Shown in pieces: positions 28,501 through 37,283 of a DNA stretch of 64,000 nucleotides. The notes under the pieces are model-generated. The model did not search any database and had not been told where the DNA came from. It worked only from the letters and a program-made list of their open reading frames with translations. Both the position numbers and the translations under genes were made by a program. The stretch spans positions 12,172,640 to 12,236,639 of the forward strand of contig NC_054740.1 in assembly GCF_018143015.1 (NCBI RefSeq), in the 5' to 3' direction. Source of the DNA: Lytechinus variegatus. Taxonomy: Eukaryota > Echinodermata > Echinoidea > Temnopleuroida > Toxopneustidae. Numbering within the stretch: the stretch's first letter is position 1; every line of letters starts with the position of its first letter.

Positions 28501-29084
28501 TCATACATTTATGAAGTTTGGTTGAAAACACAATTTGCATTGACTTTGTACATGAAATCACGTTTTTGAGCAATTTTCGGTCTGACATGCACTTACATAA
28601 TGTTGCGTAATTTCGGAACCACGTACCCGGGTCATGCAAAATTGGTCTCAAAAGTTGCGCAAGACTTGAAAGTAAAAACTCAGCGAGCGGCGCGGTCAAA
28701 AAATTTCGCACGGCGAAAATATTGCGCGATTCGTTGAGGGGGGGCCTCCGAGGCCCCCCCCCCGGCCTAGATAGGGTTAAGTGTAACTCTACGTCATACT
28801 TTAATCTTTGTGAAACACCCCCCTGATTATTCAAAACTATGTTTAAAATACCTCTTCTACTTTTGGTTTCTCATACATCAAACCATTTTTTGTGGTCCAA
28901 ATAAATTGACTGTGCAAAGTTCCCTGTACTCTGATTATTTTTTTCACTGAGATTTTATTGTTCTCTCTTGACAGACTTTTTCCGTGAGTTAGCACGAGAG
29001 TGCGGGGAGCTAACACTTCACAGCAGTACTCAGGATCTGGTTCACTATGTCCGTAGAGGGCTCTCTAATCTCAGACGCTTGTGA
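345..29084 (+). CDS. AFF4: AF4/FMR2 family protein (AFF1/AFF4-like), 3' nine exons, 5' incomplete
   Basis: Spliced CDS join(345-1538, 2053-2153, 2621-3103, 20119-20182, 20823-20962, 22947-23021, 23537-23695, 27260-27570, 28975-29084), 2637 nt, 878 residues plus TGA. Every junction is GT/AG and the phases agree throughout. Seen: a long Ser/Lys-rich disordered region with an acidic SDSDSEDE block (first exon), a basic KRSRIENKSPRR stretch, His/Ser-rich low complexity, then from about visible residue 593 the AF4/FMR2 C-terminal homology domain, beginning FTADDYLAEGKKLKHLAD. Family knowledge: AFF1/AFF4 scaffold the super elongation complex (P-TEFb, ELL, ENL/AF9) in the nucleus, and the C-terminal domain dimerises. 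The GTPSPVSPTPSPAGSVGS segment inside the domain resembles vertebrate AFF4/AFF1. The N-terminal P-TEFb-binding part must lie upstream of base 1. Most invertebrates have one AFF gene (lilliputian), so 'AFF4' here means the family, not one-to-one orthology. Confidence 0.9.
1539..2052 (+). other. AFF intron between exons a and b
   Basis: 514 bp of unique-looking AT-rich DNA with clean donor and acceptor. The minus-strand open frame at 1666-1857 has no coding character. Confidence 0.7.
2053..2153 (+). CDS. AFF4: AFF exon b: basic segment
   Basis: The acceptor is TTTTCACCTCAG ending at 2052. The exon enters in phase 0 and leaves in phase 2 at GA|GTAAGT (2154). It encodes KSGNKRSRIENKSPRRMR then EDALRG. 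The Arg/Lys clusters could be a nuclear localisation signal. Confidence 0.75.
2621..3103 (+). CDS. AFF4: AFF exon c: Ser/His/Gly-rich disordered region
   Basis: The acceptor is CCCCCTCCCCAATTTTGTAG ending at 2620; the first base completes a Glu codon. The donor is AG|GTGAGT at 3104, phase 2, matching the next exon. It encodes Ser/Arg-rich sequence, a Gly run (GGGGGE) and a His/Ser repeat (HSHSHS). It is much more GC-rich than the flanking introns. The reading frame extends upstream to 2544, but 2544-2620 is intronic. Confidence 0.85.
4190..4334 (-). repeat. tRNA-derived SINE, minus strand
   Basis: Read on the minus strand, 4334-4262 is a 73-nt tRNA-like head: it opens GTGCTGTGG, has box B GGTTCCATCCC and closes CCACAGCAC, a perfect 9-bp acceptor-like stem. 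A non-tRNA tail follows toward 4190. Confidence 0.6.
5190..5490 (+). repeat. tRNA-derived SINE, plus strand
   Basis: The tRNA-like head 5198-5265 has a perfect 7-bp acceptor stem (GTCATGG/CCATGAC), anticodon stem CCCTC/GAGGG with loop GTAATCA, and box B GTTCGAATCC. The tail ends in ATCATTATCATTATTA, a typical SINE 3' repeat. The SINE tail and odd anticodon loop argue against a working tRNA gene. Confidence 0.7.
8071..8495. repeat. Foldback element F1, copy 1
   Basis: The ends are mutual inverted repeats: TAAAGGGTAAGTTCACCTTG at the left, matched by the complement of the right end. Subterminal TTGTTGTAAAAATAGCAG is mirrored by CTGCTATTTTTACGATAA. Flanked by a 12-bp direct repeat TAACATACTCTG (8056-8067 and 8497-8508), a possible target duplication. 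Same family as 35219-35702. Confidence 0.75.
8610..9260 (+). other. GC-richer island with coding-like frame, unassigned
   Basis: Higher GC than the surrounding intron. A plus-strand frame at 9049-9246 encodes 65 residues, including RVPVTFEERERLVDAFEPLR and HAFIINYLLSR, with protein-like composition. I do not recognise it; it cannot be spliced into AFF in frame with obvious sites. It may be an exon of another transcript, a decayed gene piece or chance. Confidence 0.25.
11366..11612. repeat. Short TIR element (TCTTAC family), copy 1
   Basis: The left end GGCTCCAGTCTTACCAAGA and the right end, complement GGTCCCATCTTACAAAGAGT, form imperfect terminal inverted repeats; GATCAACC is also shared with the copy at 31469-31745. 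Confidence 0.55.
11626..12480. repeat. Foldback element F2, copy 1, interrupted by a SINE
   Basis: Arms begin AAAGGACAAGTCCACCCC and end in GGGGTGGACTTGATCTTT (inverted). Internal arm sequence CATTTGCATA... and the centre AAACAATAAAAAACAAAAG are shared with 24053-24658 and 40411-40970. The centre is split at about 12001 by a SINE. Confidence 0.8.
12001..12259 (-). repeat. SINE nested in foldback element, 5'-truncated
   Basis: Minus strand: tRNA box B region (complement of GGGATTCGAACCCACGACC) followed by a tail with TACCCAGTAGGGAG and an (ATT)n end. Box A is missing. The intact host sequence at 24420 and 40780 shows the empty site. Confidence 0.7.
13438..13581 (+). other. Small acidic ORF, 47 codons, unassigned
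   Basis: ATG to TAG, beginning MDYEYTEYDDDDDEF and ending LFRRCEMGEGD. The (GAT)5 run explains the Asp tract. GC is higher than in surrounding intron DNA up to about 13.7 kb. No convincing flanking splice sites; could be a conserved non-coding block. I do not recognise the peptide. Confidence 0.2.
14551..15027. repeat. 477-bp TIR element (TAGGYGGTTTC ends)
   Basis: Begins TAGGTGGTTTCAGACCGCCT and ends with the complement of TAGGCGGTTTCAAACCGCCT. Each end is itself a small hairpin (GGCGGTTT...AAACCGCC). The interior repeats GATGTGAAAGCAAA and GGTATTTT. Non-autonomous DNA transposon by structure. Confidence 0.75.
17465..17667 (+). other. Unassigned open frame with inverted repeat
   Basis: The frame at 17470-17667 includes YVERSPVDNTLIARSYLHDY. 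The underlying DNA has CGTGGAG at 17539 mirrored by CTCCACG at 17584, so the frame may be a by-product of a hairpin. No family recognised. Confidence 0.2.
19110..19690 (+). repeat. Pyrimidine-rich minisatellite
   Basis: About 580 bp of C/T-rich plus strand. The marker CTGTACCCACT recurs at 19351, 19509 and 19646, giving a period of roughly 140-160 bp. Long Pro/Ser-rich frames across it are artefacts. Confidence 0.75.
20119..20182 (+). CDS. AFF4: AFF exon d: start of C-terminal homology domain
   Basis: The acceptor is TTTGTTCTTACAG ending at 20118 and the donor CAG|GTAAGA at 20183. The 64-nt exon encodes R-QFTADDYLAEGKKLKHLADTQ, matching the first helix of the AFF C-terminal domain (vertebrate form F-x-EAKRLKHKAD). 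Phase 2 in, phase 0 out. Confidence 0.9.
20823..20962 (+). CDS. AFF4: AFF exon e: C-terminal homology domain
   Basis: The acceptor is GCTTTGTCAG ending at 20822 and the donor AG|GTAAAT at 20963. It encodes VDKHAKALTYFEAVVYLTSC, then a segment ending in TMYSDTCEIIR. The helical A-L-x-Y-x-EA and MYS-T-E-IR signatures are those of the AFF domain. Confidence 0.92.
20998..21562. repeat. Foldback element F3
   Basis: Left ATAAAGGAGCACTCCAGGCT; right end complement TTAAACGGGAGTACCACC. Arms contain GAAAATTTCATTAAAATC and its mirrored version. Related in layout to F2 but with different ends. Confidence 0.55.
22947..23021 (+). CDS. AFF4: AFF exon f: C-terminal homology domain
   Basis: The acceptor is TTGGTCCACAG ending at 22946 and the donor TG|GTGAGT at 23022. 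It encodes FILKLKGIHNGQEGNSNDNK then LAVL, corresponding to the R-LK-H-G...DK-LA-LCYRC region of the family; the Cys codon is split across the intron. Confidence 0.9.
23537..23695 (+). CDS. AFF4: AFF exon g: C-terminal homology domain
   Basis: The acceptor is TTCTCTTTGCAG ending at 23536 and the donor AG|GTAGGC at 23696. It encodes YRCQALLNMQMFKLKRQSAM, then NLSRALTEHLKG and a Pro/Gln linker ending PPSWNTSS. The YRC-ALL---MF-LKR signature is diagnostic for AFF proteins. Confidence 0.92.
   Translation, partial: LPLPSVAQHANVQTEEAVSHEPVEGTNRAPQGYIVKTSTSVTTESSFLEHVV
24000..24830. repeat. Foldback element F2, copy 2 (24053-24658) inside remnants of a relative
   Basis: 24053-24658 runs from AAGGACAAGTTCACCCC to GGTGGACTTGACCTTT with near-complete inverted arms and GATGACATCACTCACTCACT near the centre. 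The 24000-24052 segment is a second AAGGACAAGTTTACCCC end and 24659-24830 resembles an interrupted arm, so one copy appears inserted into an older one. Confidence 0.7.
24831..26940 (+). other. AFF intron DNA without recognisable features
   Basis: AT-rich. Open frames at 25545-26025 lack splice support and coding character. Confidence 0.55.
26942..27215 (+). repeat. tRNA-derived SINE upstream of AFF exon h
   Basis: The head starts GGCGCCATGGTCTAGTAGTT; a degenerate box B (TTTCGATTCC) and CCATGGTG follow. The tail contains GGTGAGATAAATGGGTAC and GTACCTTGAGCACCTAGCAA. Same family as the minus-strand copy at 44731-45008. Confidence 0.75.
27260..27570 (+). CDS. AFF4: AFF exon h: TP-SP linker and distal C-terminal domain
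   Basis: The acceptor is TTTTACCACCCTTGCAG ending at 27259 and the donor AAG|GTAAGA at 27571. It encodes YTGTPSPVSPTPSPAGSVGS, a Gly/Pro/Ser insert, then PQHIVRIMSKFLTYSNYSLY and SIQYWEQADILSEENK. The last part matches the W-E-AD-L--EN helix. A SINE ends only about 45 bp upstream of this acceptor. Confidence 0.92.
28008..28776. mobile_element. piggyBac-type MITE, 769 bp, TTAA target
   Basis: TTAA (28004-28007), then CCCTATCTAGGCCGGGG; the right end is its exact inverse, followed by TTAA (28777-28780). Subterminal G/C runs (GGGGGGCCTCC) are also inverted. A TTAA duplication plus CCC-starting TIR is the piggyBac signature. No transposase frame. Sits in the last AFF intron. Confidence 0.85.
28975..29084 (+). 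CDS. AFF4: AFF terminal coding exon
   Basis: The acceptor is TTCTCTCTTGACAG ending at 28974. It encodes DFFRELARECGELTLHSSTQ then DLVHYVRRGLSNLRRL and stop TGA (29082-29084). LTLHSS---LV-Y---GL--LR is the conserved C-terminus of AFF proteins, so this is the true protein end. Confidence 0.92.
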
Positions 29085-29160
29085 AACGGTGTACAACACC
29101 GGTGTTAAAAAAAAACAAGAGTGCTATCCTAACCGTGCTACTGAGCTGGTGTATTTTAAT

Positions 29161-29269
29161 GGACACAGTGACACCGTACTTCAGTGCTAAAGCCTAGAGG
29201 ACTATTAACATGCCGGACACGGTAACACCGTACTTCAGTGCTAAAGCGAAGAGGACTTTTAAACGTGCC
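29161..29269 (+). repeat. Tandem duplication in AFF 3' UTR
   Basis: Two adjacent, nearly identical units of about 54 bp each begin GGACAC and share ACACCGTACTTCAGTGCTAA. They lie 77 bp after the AFF stop, so they are presumably transcribed in the 3' UTR. Confidence 0.8.
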
Positions 29270-29292
29270 ATAGAATGGACATTGCGCTACCA

Positions 29293-29298
29293 AATAAA
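29293..29298 (+). promoter_or_regulatory. Candidate AFF polyadenylation signal
   Basis: An AATAAA hexamer about 210 nt after the AFF stop codon. More AATAAA copies occur further downstream (for example near 30598), so the used site is unknown. Confidence 0.3.
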
Positions 29299-29517
29299 AT
29301 GAGTTAGAGTGCTATTGACTAGAAGGACCTGCCACCGCTGTATGCAATTTCTAAAGAGATGATTCAGTTGGCGACCAGCAAGGATGCTACCGGAGCTAAG
29401 CACCAAGTATTCCTTCTGCAGCTGAGCAGAGTCAACTCGGTGCTAATTGAAACCTGATAGAGCTTATGTTCATGAATACCTCCCGATGCACTGAGGCAAC
29501 AAGACCTCGTATAACAG

Positions 29518-29640
29518 GGGCCTGTAACACCAAGTCTGTTGATTGATCATATAGTTTATTTGGATGCTTGTTTGCATATAAAATCAAATGAAAAATTTTC
29601 CCTATGATCAAGAGGTGAGCTTTGTGTAAACAGGGCCTTG
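29518..29640. repeat. Short inverted repeat in AFF 3' flank
   Basis: GGGGCCTGTAACACCAAG at the left faces GCTTTGTGTAAACAGGGCC at the right. A 120-bp decayed foldback, possibly inside the AFF 3' UTR. Confidence 0.4.
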
Positions 29641-31468
29641 ATGGTGGTAAATCCGCTATTTTGCTTCACTTAACGACCTTCCATGATCACAAAAGACCAT
29701 GGACAGGATATTCTGGAAAAAAGATTTTGTATGTTTTAATGGATAGACATTATCAAGTGATATTTTGGACAAACCCTATCTCTTCATCTCAAAAAAAAAA
29801 AAATGAAGTCACTTTGTGAAATCAACGATACGACTCCCTCGTTTGATATAGCAAAATGGCAACCATGATTTTCTTATTTTCCTGAACAATGAACTTTTTA
29901 TTTATTTATAGAGGTTTTGTTGCCCTAACATTTTTTATTGATTTCCAATGATCAGGCTCTCTGATGGTATAACAAGAGCTTGCAGCTCTAGTCATTGTCA
30001 TACCTTTTTTTCTCCAAACTGGTAATTAACTCCTTACATTCCAGGCTAGGAGGGTGGGAATTTAATTTTGACTCATGTATTTGATATATTATTCCCATAG
30101 ATATTGAAGCAAAGGGTTAATTATGATTGCAGAAATTATAGGTTTAAAAAAATCCATGAAGAGTAATGAAGCTAAATTAATGATTTGAAACTTTGATTAT
30201 CTTTTAGAGGGTATTCAACTGGAAGAAAATAAACTCTTGCATCAAGTTGGAGAAAATTTGTTTTATACCCAACTTGATCATGTAAAATGCCAAAGCGAGA
30301 TTTCTTTGAAACCATGGAATCATTTTTTGTTGGAAGACCCAAATATGGAAGACTAATAGCTAATCATAGGGTTATACTTGATCTCACTCAAATCATGTTT
30401 TTGAATTATATTATAGGTAAACCTTGTTATGATCTATCTAATAGTGTAAGAAAATTGAAGAGAAGAGAAGTCTTGAAAATGTACAGCGGAAGAAATCAAA
30501 TATCGCAACTATTTTTTTTTTAATAAGAAGAAATATTAAAATTTATTAGATTTGTTTTATAAGATGGATTGAAGGATTGGATTGAGTTCTCAGTGAAATA
30601 AAGAATTCATATCTGATCACAAGCAATTCTGTAGAATATGTAAGTGTAGCCCCTGGTAAGTGGACCTTCAAGAGATATCTTTTTTAATAATTATTTGTTT
30701 TCTATTTAATCTTAAGAGTTGTAATGCACTCAATTATCATGTATTGAGCAGTTCATGATGGGAATTGAGCAAAATGGGGGGTCAGATGTACGCATAAGGT
30801 CGATTATTTTACACACCTGCCCAACACCAATCATATAATTTTTTTATTATAGTTTTTCTCTCTAGTAAAATCTATTTTGTTAGTAAAAGAGCAATTAAGT
30901 AATCATTCAATTGCATTTGATATTTTCTATTTGTAAATTTGAATTCTGTAATTTTGCATTTCAAACTTATTGACATCAATCCATAGGAACAGTTGAAGTT
31001 CCCTAAATTTTATTTTTATATTTCCTATCGTTTTGAAGAAAACCAAGTTTGCTTCAAAGAACTATGCGAAGGAGTGTATTTTTGATCAAGCGAATAAAAA
31101 AAAGACCACTGTTGTAACAATAATGATTTTATTATTAGTTCAAGGTCCCAATCTGGTCAAAAATATACTTCTGAGATTATATCAACTCTAACTTTCAAAT
31201 TGTAATGTACACATTGCCCGAAATATTTTGGACAAGAGCATGTGATGAATATGTGCCTCATCAAGTCTTATCCAAAGTTCTAGCTATTTATTTTATTTAC
31301 ACTTACACCATCTTTACCACTTGGTGTAAGACATTTATGCAGGCTCTATAATCAATCTGGCAGCATGGGTATTAGAAATATCCTTTGGAGTCAGTCTGTT
31401 GTAAGTTTTCATGCACAAAAGGATAGATTTTGGTGGCAGCAGGCTCTCTGTAACAAACCGTTATATCA
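29641..31468 (+). other. AFF 3' flank, no feature recognised
   Basis: AT-rich intergenic or 3'-UTR DNA. The frame at 30287-30523 has no recognisable family. Several AATAAA hexamers. Confidence 0.5.
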
Positions 31469-31745
31469 GGGGCCCCATCTTACAAAGAGTTGCAGTTGAT
31501 CCGATCAACCGTAAACTATGGACGACCAGCAACGTCAACATCTAAAATGCAAATTTGTTCAAAATATATTCTAGATATGATGTATATTCATACATTCATC
31601 ATTGCTTCGAGAACTCAGTGTGCTTCTCTTTGTTTACAAAGGACATTGTGCAAATTTCCTGAAGAAAAAAAATACGGTGTGGATGGATTTCCTTAGAGTT
31701 GAGATTGATTGGATCAGTCGTGACTCTTCGTAAGACGGGGACCCA
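31469..31745. repeat. Short TIR element (TCTTAC family), copy 2
   Basis: GGGGCCCCATCTTACAAAGA at the left; right-end complement GGGTCCCCGTCTTACGAAGA. Shares TTGATCCGATCAACC with the 11366-11612 copy. Confidence 0.65.
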
Positions 31746-32121
31746 GGGCTGTGCCAATTCTGCTTCACCTTGAAGTCAACAAATATCAGTCCTGGGCCCT
31801 GTAACATAAACAGCAGTGATTGATCGTGGGCACTGATTTCTACGATTGATTCCATTGATTATTGTGTATGATTAATCATAAACTCAGCCCCCAGGATCAG
31901 TCCTCAAGCTTGATGTTACTGTAACCAGGAATGGTGAGATAATGTTATCACATAAAGTAAAAACGAAAATTACCACATCTTTCTAGCATCTGTAGATGTC
32001 AAATTCCCCTTGAGATACGACAATAGACGGTCTGTAAGCATGGCAAAAAGATTTTCATTATTTTGCATAGCTTTGGTTGTAATTGTTTATTTTGTACCAG
32101 AAAAAAAACACATTTATTTAA

Positions 32122-32770
32122 CTCTGAAAGGACAAATAGGTGGGATGGGGGGGGGGGGGGGGATCGTGCCCCCTCCATATTTTGCACGATTACTCTGTCA
32201 CATCATTCCAAAGCATGCAGAGATAGAGCTGCATAATTGAATAACCTTTTCTTTAAAGTCTCGCACAACTTTTAAGACCAAATTTACAATATACAAGTAT
32301 AGCATCACGATGCCACATGACTTTTTGTGAGACAATGTCGTGCCAAAAAGGGCTAATTTTTGTGATTTGTATACATAGTCAATGGAATTCTTATAAGGCT
32401 TATTCTTCATTTTAATCGGTCTGCTTAATTTATGGTTAACATTTGTTAATAAATGGTCTGGAATTGTTTTAATTGAATGCAAACACATACAAACAAATAT
32501 AAGAAATTCTAAGAATGAATATACTCATAAGCCAAATTTTTACTTTCCCCAAGTACTAGTACCATCTGCATAGATTAAAATTTCAGGTGAAATTGACTGT
32601 TGAATATGCATACATTTGGATAATTCATTTCAAGTTCAATATAATTATTTGAATTATTCAATATAGATTTGTAGTTAAAAATTTTGGCGCAGTTGTGCCG
32701 ACGACTGCCAAGATCAAGAGTAGGCCATAATGCCCCCCCCCCACTCTAAAATAGCCCAGTCCTTTCAGGG
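32122..32770. mobile_element. piggyBac-type MITE, 649 bp, TTAA target
   Basis: TTAA (32118-32121), then CTCTGAAAGGAC; right-end complement CCCTGAAAGGAC, then TTAA (32771-32774). Subterminal poly-G/poly-C runs are inverted, as in the copy at 28.0 kb. No coding capacity. Confidence 0.8.
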
Positions 32771-32774
32771 TTAA

Positions 32775-35218
32775 AATAAGCATGAGCGGATAAACAATGA
32801 GTGCTAGACACAAAATGTCTCTATTATCAAGGTCAAATTACATAACCTTTGTAAGTTACAACTAATATGTATTTAATATTGATAATTAATTTGTTGGACC
32901 AGCTGCTTAAATTTTGTCACAAGTGACATGGTTGAGATCAGTTACTTAAAGAAACATTTGAAGCTCAACTATCACAGACAAGACAAAGACCTCATATCAC
33001 ACCAATTCACTGATGTGTGTGGCGAATCTACAGATAATGTGTTCATTGAATCTGCCAAGATAATCAAGTCAACTCAAAGAAGTGAGATTATCTCTTGATT
33101 AAAATAAAAACTTGCTGCAAAAGAATCTTGAGTCTCAACTCACAAACGTTGAAAGCGTGACATAGTCATGCCATTGTATATTTATATTTGTGAATGTTGT
33201 ACATCAAGTGTGTAGAACAGGTTTTTGTCACATAAAAGAAAGAACAGAGTACGCATTGTAAATGTAGAGATATAACAAAAAAAAGCTTGTACAATTTTAC
33301 TGTTGCTATTAATTGAATAATGAATGAATGAATATCTTATGTGCCACCGCTCTCTCAAAATTGTACATATTTATTCCACATTTTGTTAGAGAGGGTCGGA
33401 GGGCCAGTAGTCGTGTGACAGACAGGCTATTGCTTCCAAAATGTGCTATATTTGTGTAACTAGTGTATTTATTGCTGTACATGGGTCATTTAATGTTCGT
33501 CGTTTTTGAAATTGTGATCAGTTCTGTACCATTCTTTCCTTTCTTTTTAAGCTATACAGATTTTTTTATAGAGAAAGTATTTCAGATGTTGCATTTTCAA
33601 TTTCACCTTTATTTTTTGGGGGGGATTCTTTTTAGATGCTGGCTGGTTGATGTATACAGTACAGGGTTAAAGTGTACCTCGCTGTCATATTCATATTATT
33701 CCCCTTTTATCCTATCTGAAATCTAAGAGTTTGTAGTCAAAGTCATATATATGATAAATATTCATGGCAATTGGTCTAATACGAAGTACAGAATCAAATT
33801 GTTTTTGTGCGAAGACTAAAAATGCAAAGCAGGGTTTAAAACATCATTCACCCATTCAGATTTATTAGCACATCTTCATATATCAGTACATATATAGCCC
33901 AGTACTTATGCCATAAAATTTTAAACACAGTTGTTTCAGATGACTCGGTTTTTTTAGGTGCCTTACAAGTTACATAGTGATCTCAAAATTTTTAGTCCAC
34001 ATTCCTTGCTTGCCCACATTTTTTGATGAATGTGCTAATTTTAGTGATTTAATAATTTCTCCCCATGGATTTTTAATGGTATGAATTGAGGAAAACAAAA
34101 TCAAAACCAACTTGCACTTTTGAGTACAAGATTATTTTTTGCCAAGTGCTCATGCAATTTGCCTGCCTATAAAGTGCCAATATCGAAATGTATACTCTGA
34201 TATATCAGGATTTATTCTGATGTAGAAAGAGATTATGTGAAATTTGCTATTTTGAGAAAAACAGAAGAAAAAAAAATGTGGTGCCTTTTTAATATGATTT
34301 AGGTTATCAGCCAGCCAGCAAAAAAAAAAAAAAAAAATAGATTTATATACAATAGCATATAGAGATACAGAAGAGTGTGGTATATTTACTTAGAAGAAAA
34401 TAATAGAGATTTCTGTCTTTATATACATGTTTGCAACTGTTTTAAAATATGTAAAGGTCATAGCATAGGAAAGATTTTATTGAAGAGTGCTACTACTAGT
34501 TTTCATTTCTATAAACTTTCCTCATAAGTTCTGCCTATGCTTGAAGCTGCAAAGATGTTTTTGTGATTTTTTTTTGTCTTCCCCACCAAATATGTCAAAA
34601 ATACCTCTTAAGAGAGATGGTTTTGAACCTTTCAAATGGAATGGGGGGGGGGGGGCAAAGTACTGAATGTAACATAATTAAGTGCCAAAGAAATGGGGGG
34701 GGGATACTTGTAAATTGACAATATTCACTAAATGAGCAGCATTATAATTACGGTACAGAAAATCAACACTGCCTTTTTAGGCAAAAGTCCCTCACCACTA
34801 TGGATTCGTTCAAAGTAAAGACAAGGCTTAGTGTATAGGATTTTTTTTTATAAATATTTCATTCTGTTCTTTGTACAGCTTACATTCCGTTTCTAAATTT
34901 GTATTTATATTAAGCTGATACAAATATTTAAAACACCTACTGTAAATTTCTCTTGCACGTTTATTTGTGAATGTCAACACCCGTGTTAACAAATATACTT
35001 TCACCTTATGACAAATCAAAATGGACTTAATGTATGGTTTTATTGTGTTCTAATTTCATTACTAATAATATTCTTGCATATCATTAACAGTACACAAAAT
35101 CACCCTCATTCACATCTCTCTCATTCAATAAATAACAACCATTCATGGCATTCATTTTGAATGTATTTTATAATCAGTTTTATACATTTTCACATATGCA
35201 TCTCTCAAAAATACACCT
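32775..35218 (+). other. AFF-NUDT6 intergenic DNA, no gene seen
   Basis: AT-rich, with A-run (34320) and G-run (34642) microsatellites. No supported frame. Confidence 0.55.
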
Positions 35219-35702
35219 TAAAGGGAGGTTCACCCTGACAAAAAGTTTATTGTTGTAAAAATAGCAGAAAAAAATAATAAAAAATAATAAAAAATATTGC
35301 CAAAGGTTTGAGAAAAATTCATCAAATAATTAAAAAGTTATTAGAATTTCAATTATTTGATTTGTGACGTCATATGCGAGCAGCATTCCTACATAGTGAA
35401 TGGTGAAAAATCAATGAAATGTCATTTTCTCAGAAAATTGAAAATGGTTTTCACTGTACCTTTTGTATATCAAACCCGATCGTGAATAGAAAACAAAATG
35501 AAGTCAGGAACCATACAAACTTTGAAATTCATGCATTTCATGTTACATAACACATGGGGCAGCTGCTCGTTTATAACGTCACAAATCCAATACTTTGAAC
35601 TCTAATAACTTTCTTACTCTTTAACAGATTTTCCTCAAACCTTCACCAATTTTTTTACTATTTTTACAACAAAGTTTTCGTCAAGGTGAACTTCCCCTTT
35701 AA
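35219..35702. repeat. Foldback element F1, copy 2 (centre inverted)
   Basis: Starts TTAAAGGGAGGTTCACCCTG and ends GGTGAACTTCCCCTTTAA. The central part is the reverse complement of the 8071-8495 centre: GGTTTTCACTGTACCTTTTG here versus CAAAAGGTACAGTGAAAACC there. Confidence 0.8.
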
Positions 35703-36401
35703 TATTCTACTCTCTGATGTCATGTTATACAGTGGGTCCTAGAAAAAGGTATTGCCAAAAAACATGTCATGTACATTCTCTTCTTAATTCATGTATTCAT
35801 ATTGAGAAATATTTGGTCTCAAATAGATTTAATTATAGTAATATTTTGTTCTGGAAAACACTATATAAATAACACTATATAAACATGAACACCCCCTGAG
35901 CCGTAACTATTGCAAAAATGTTATTTCAAAATAATGACAAATTTTCACAATAAAACTGATTTATCTGAAAAGCAAGGGCTTATACATGCAGATCATTGAT
36001 TATAATTAAACTGCAAAGGTTTATAAAATTTTCCCCAACGATTAATCCAATGTCCCAAATTATGTTTTCAGATCATATAATCATAGATGGATGTCAAATT
36101 GTATTTATTGAATGAAACCATCACTCACTTATTTTCCTTGACTTAGTTTGTGTTGTTTGATGGACTGTGTATACATTTACACGTACAACTATGCATACTC
36201 ATTAATATCATATTTTTCTATAGAAAAAGAAATACAACAAAACAAAGGTTTATTACACTAAACCAAAGATTGCTTTGAAATATAAAACTGATAATCTTTC
36301 ATAGCTAAATCTGATCTGCCCCCTCCCCCCCAAAAGGAAATTAATGCCACTACATTCCAACTGATTCAGATGGACATATTTGGCAGCTAATACAAGACTT
36401 A

Positions 36402-36747
36402 TAGTGCTTTCACAACAGCCACCGTACCCAGCGACCAATCGGACGTGCTTTCACATCTCCGTCAAAATCTGGTCAGGCCCAGAGCCATCGGTTGCTGTAA
36501 GTTTGTGCACATCATGATATGCGCATATTTTACGCTATGCACATTAACATCACAGAGGATAAATAGGGCATTTCGATCAGTTGCTGAAAACAATGTGCTT
36601 TCACATCAAGCTAGCATCGGTCACGATTGCTCGCTAAAGTACCTCTCGGACTGTTTTTTACCAAAACGAACGGTCGCTGAGTACGATGAAATGTTTATCG
36701 GTTGCTGCGACTGTATACAGCTACTGTACCTTGATGTGAAAGCAACA
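36402..36747. repeat. TGCTTTCACA-ended element
   Basis: GTGCTTTCACAACAGCCACC at the left; right-end complement TTGCTTTCACATCAAGGTAC. GTGCTTTCACAT recurs internally twice. The open frame across it (36445-36756) is probably incidental. Lies just 3' of NUDT6. Confidence 0.5.
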
Positions 36748-36954
36748 TTAATTTAGAGGTTTGAAACAGAAATAAAAATGAATAAAAATAAATAAAATTC
36801 AGATAGACTGGGAATGGGCTTAGTCCAGGGCTAGGCATAGTTTGGGACTAAAAAAAAAGGAGTATGACAAGCCAAAACCTGTGTTGAAAAAAAATTAAGC
36901 ATCCATGCAGGGCATTGTGGGAGCCTAAAATCATGATAAGTACCAGGGCTGCAA

Positions 36955-37283
36955 TTAACTACAACTTGACATGGGTCTATGAAACAACTTGTATGTCATG
37001 TTCTTATAAACCGAAGGCAATTCATGCATACTTATATCAACTTTGTCAAATCCTACATGATACCCATGCTCTATCAACTGGGCCATGCGAACAGTCAAAT
37101 GTGTGTGTTCATTTTCAGCTGTAAGTTCCTCTACTGGAGTCCAGGCTGCATTTGTCAGCTCCGTGGTACATATATTAATGTCAAAGGTCACGGGTTTGAG
37201 GCGAGTGACGACGTAGATGTCCGAACGACCGAACGCACTGGGAACGTTGTGTTGCTGACGAAAGGCCAAGACTCCCTGAAATT
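36955..37283 (-). CDS. NUDT6: NUDT6 exon 5: C-terminal part and stop
   Basis: The acceptor CTCTTTATAG, not the closer TTTCAG six codons later, keeps the frame and restores [13 protein letters not shown], matching vertebrate EF-SVL--RQQH. The TAA stop is the complement of 36955-36957. It includes [13 protein letters not shown], a [12 protein letters not shown] motif and the C-terminus [12 protein letters not shown]. Confidence 0.93.

Noticed and set aside
37270..37283. Acceptor TTTCAG before GGAGTC as the start of NUDT6 exon 5
   Set aside because: It would shift the reading frame; the TTTATAG acceptor eight bases upstream keeps phase and restores conserved EF residues.
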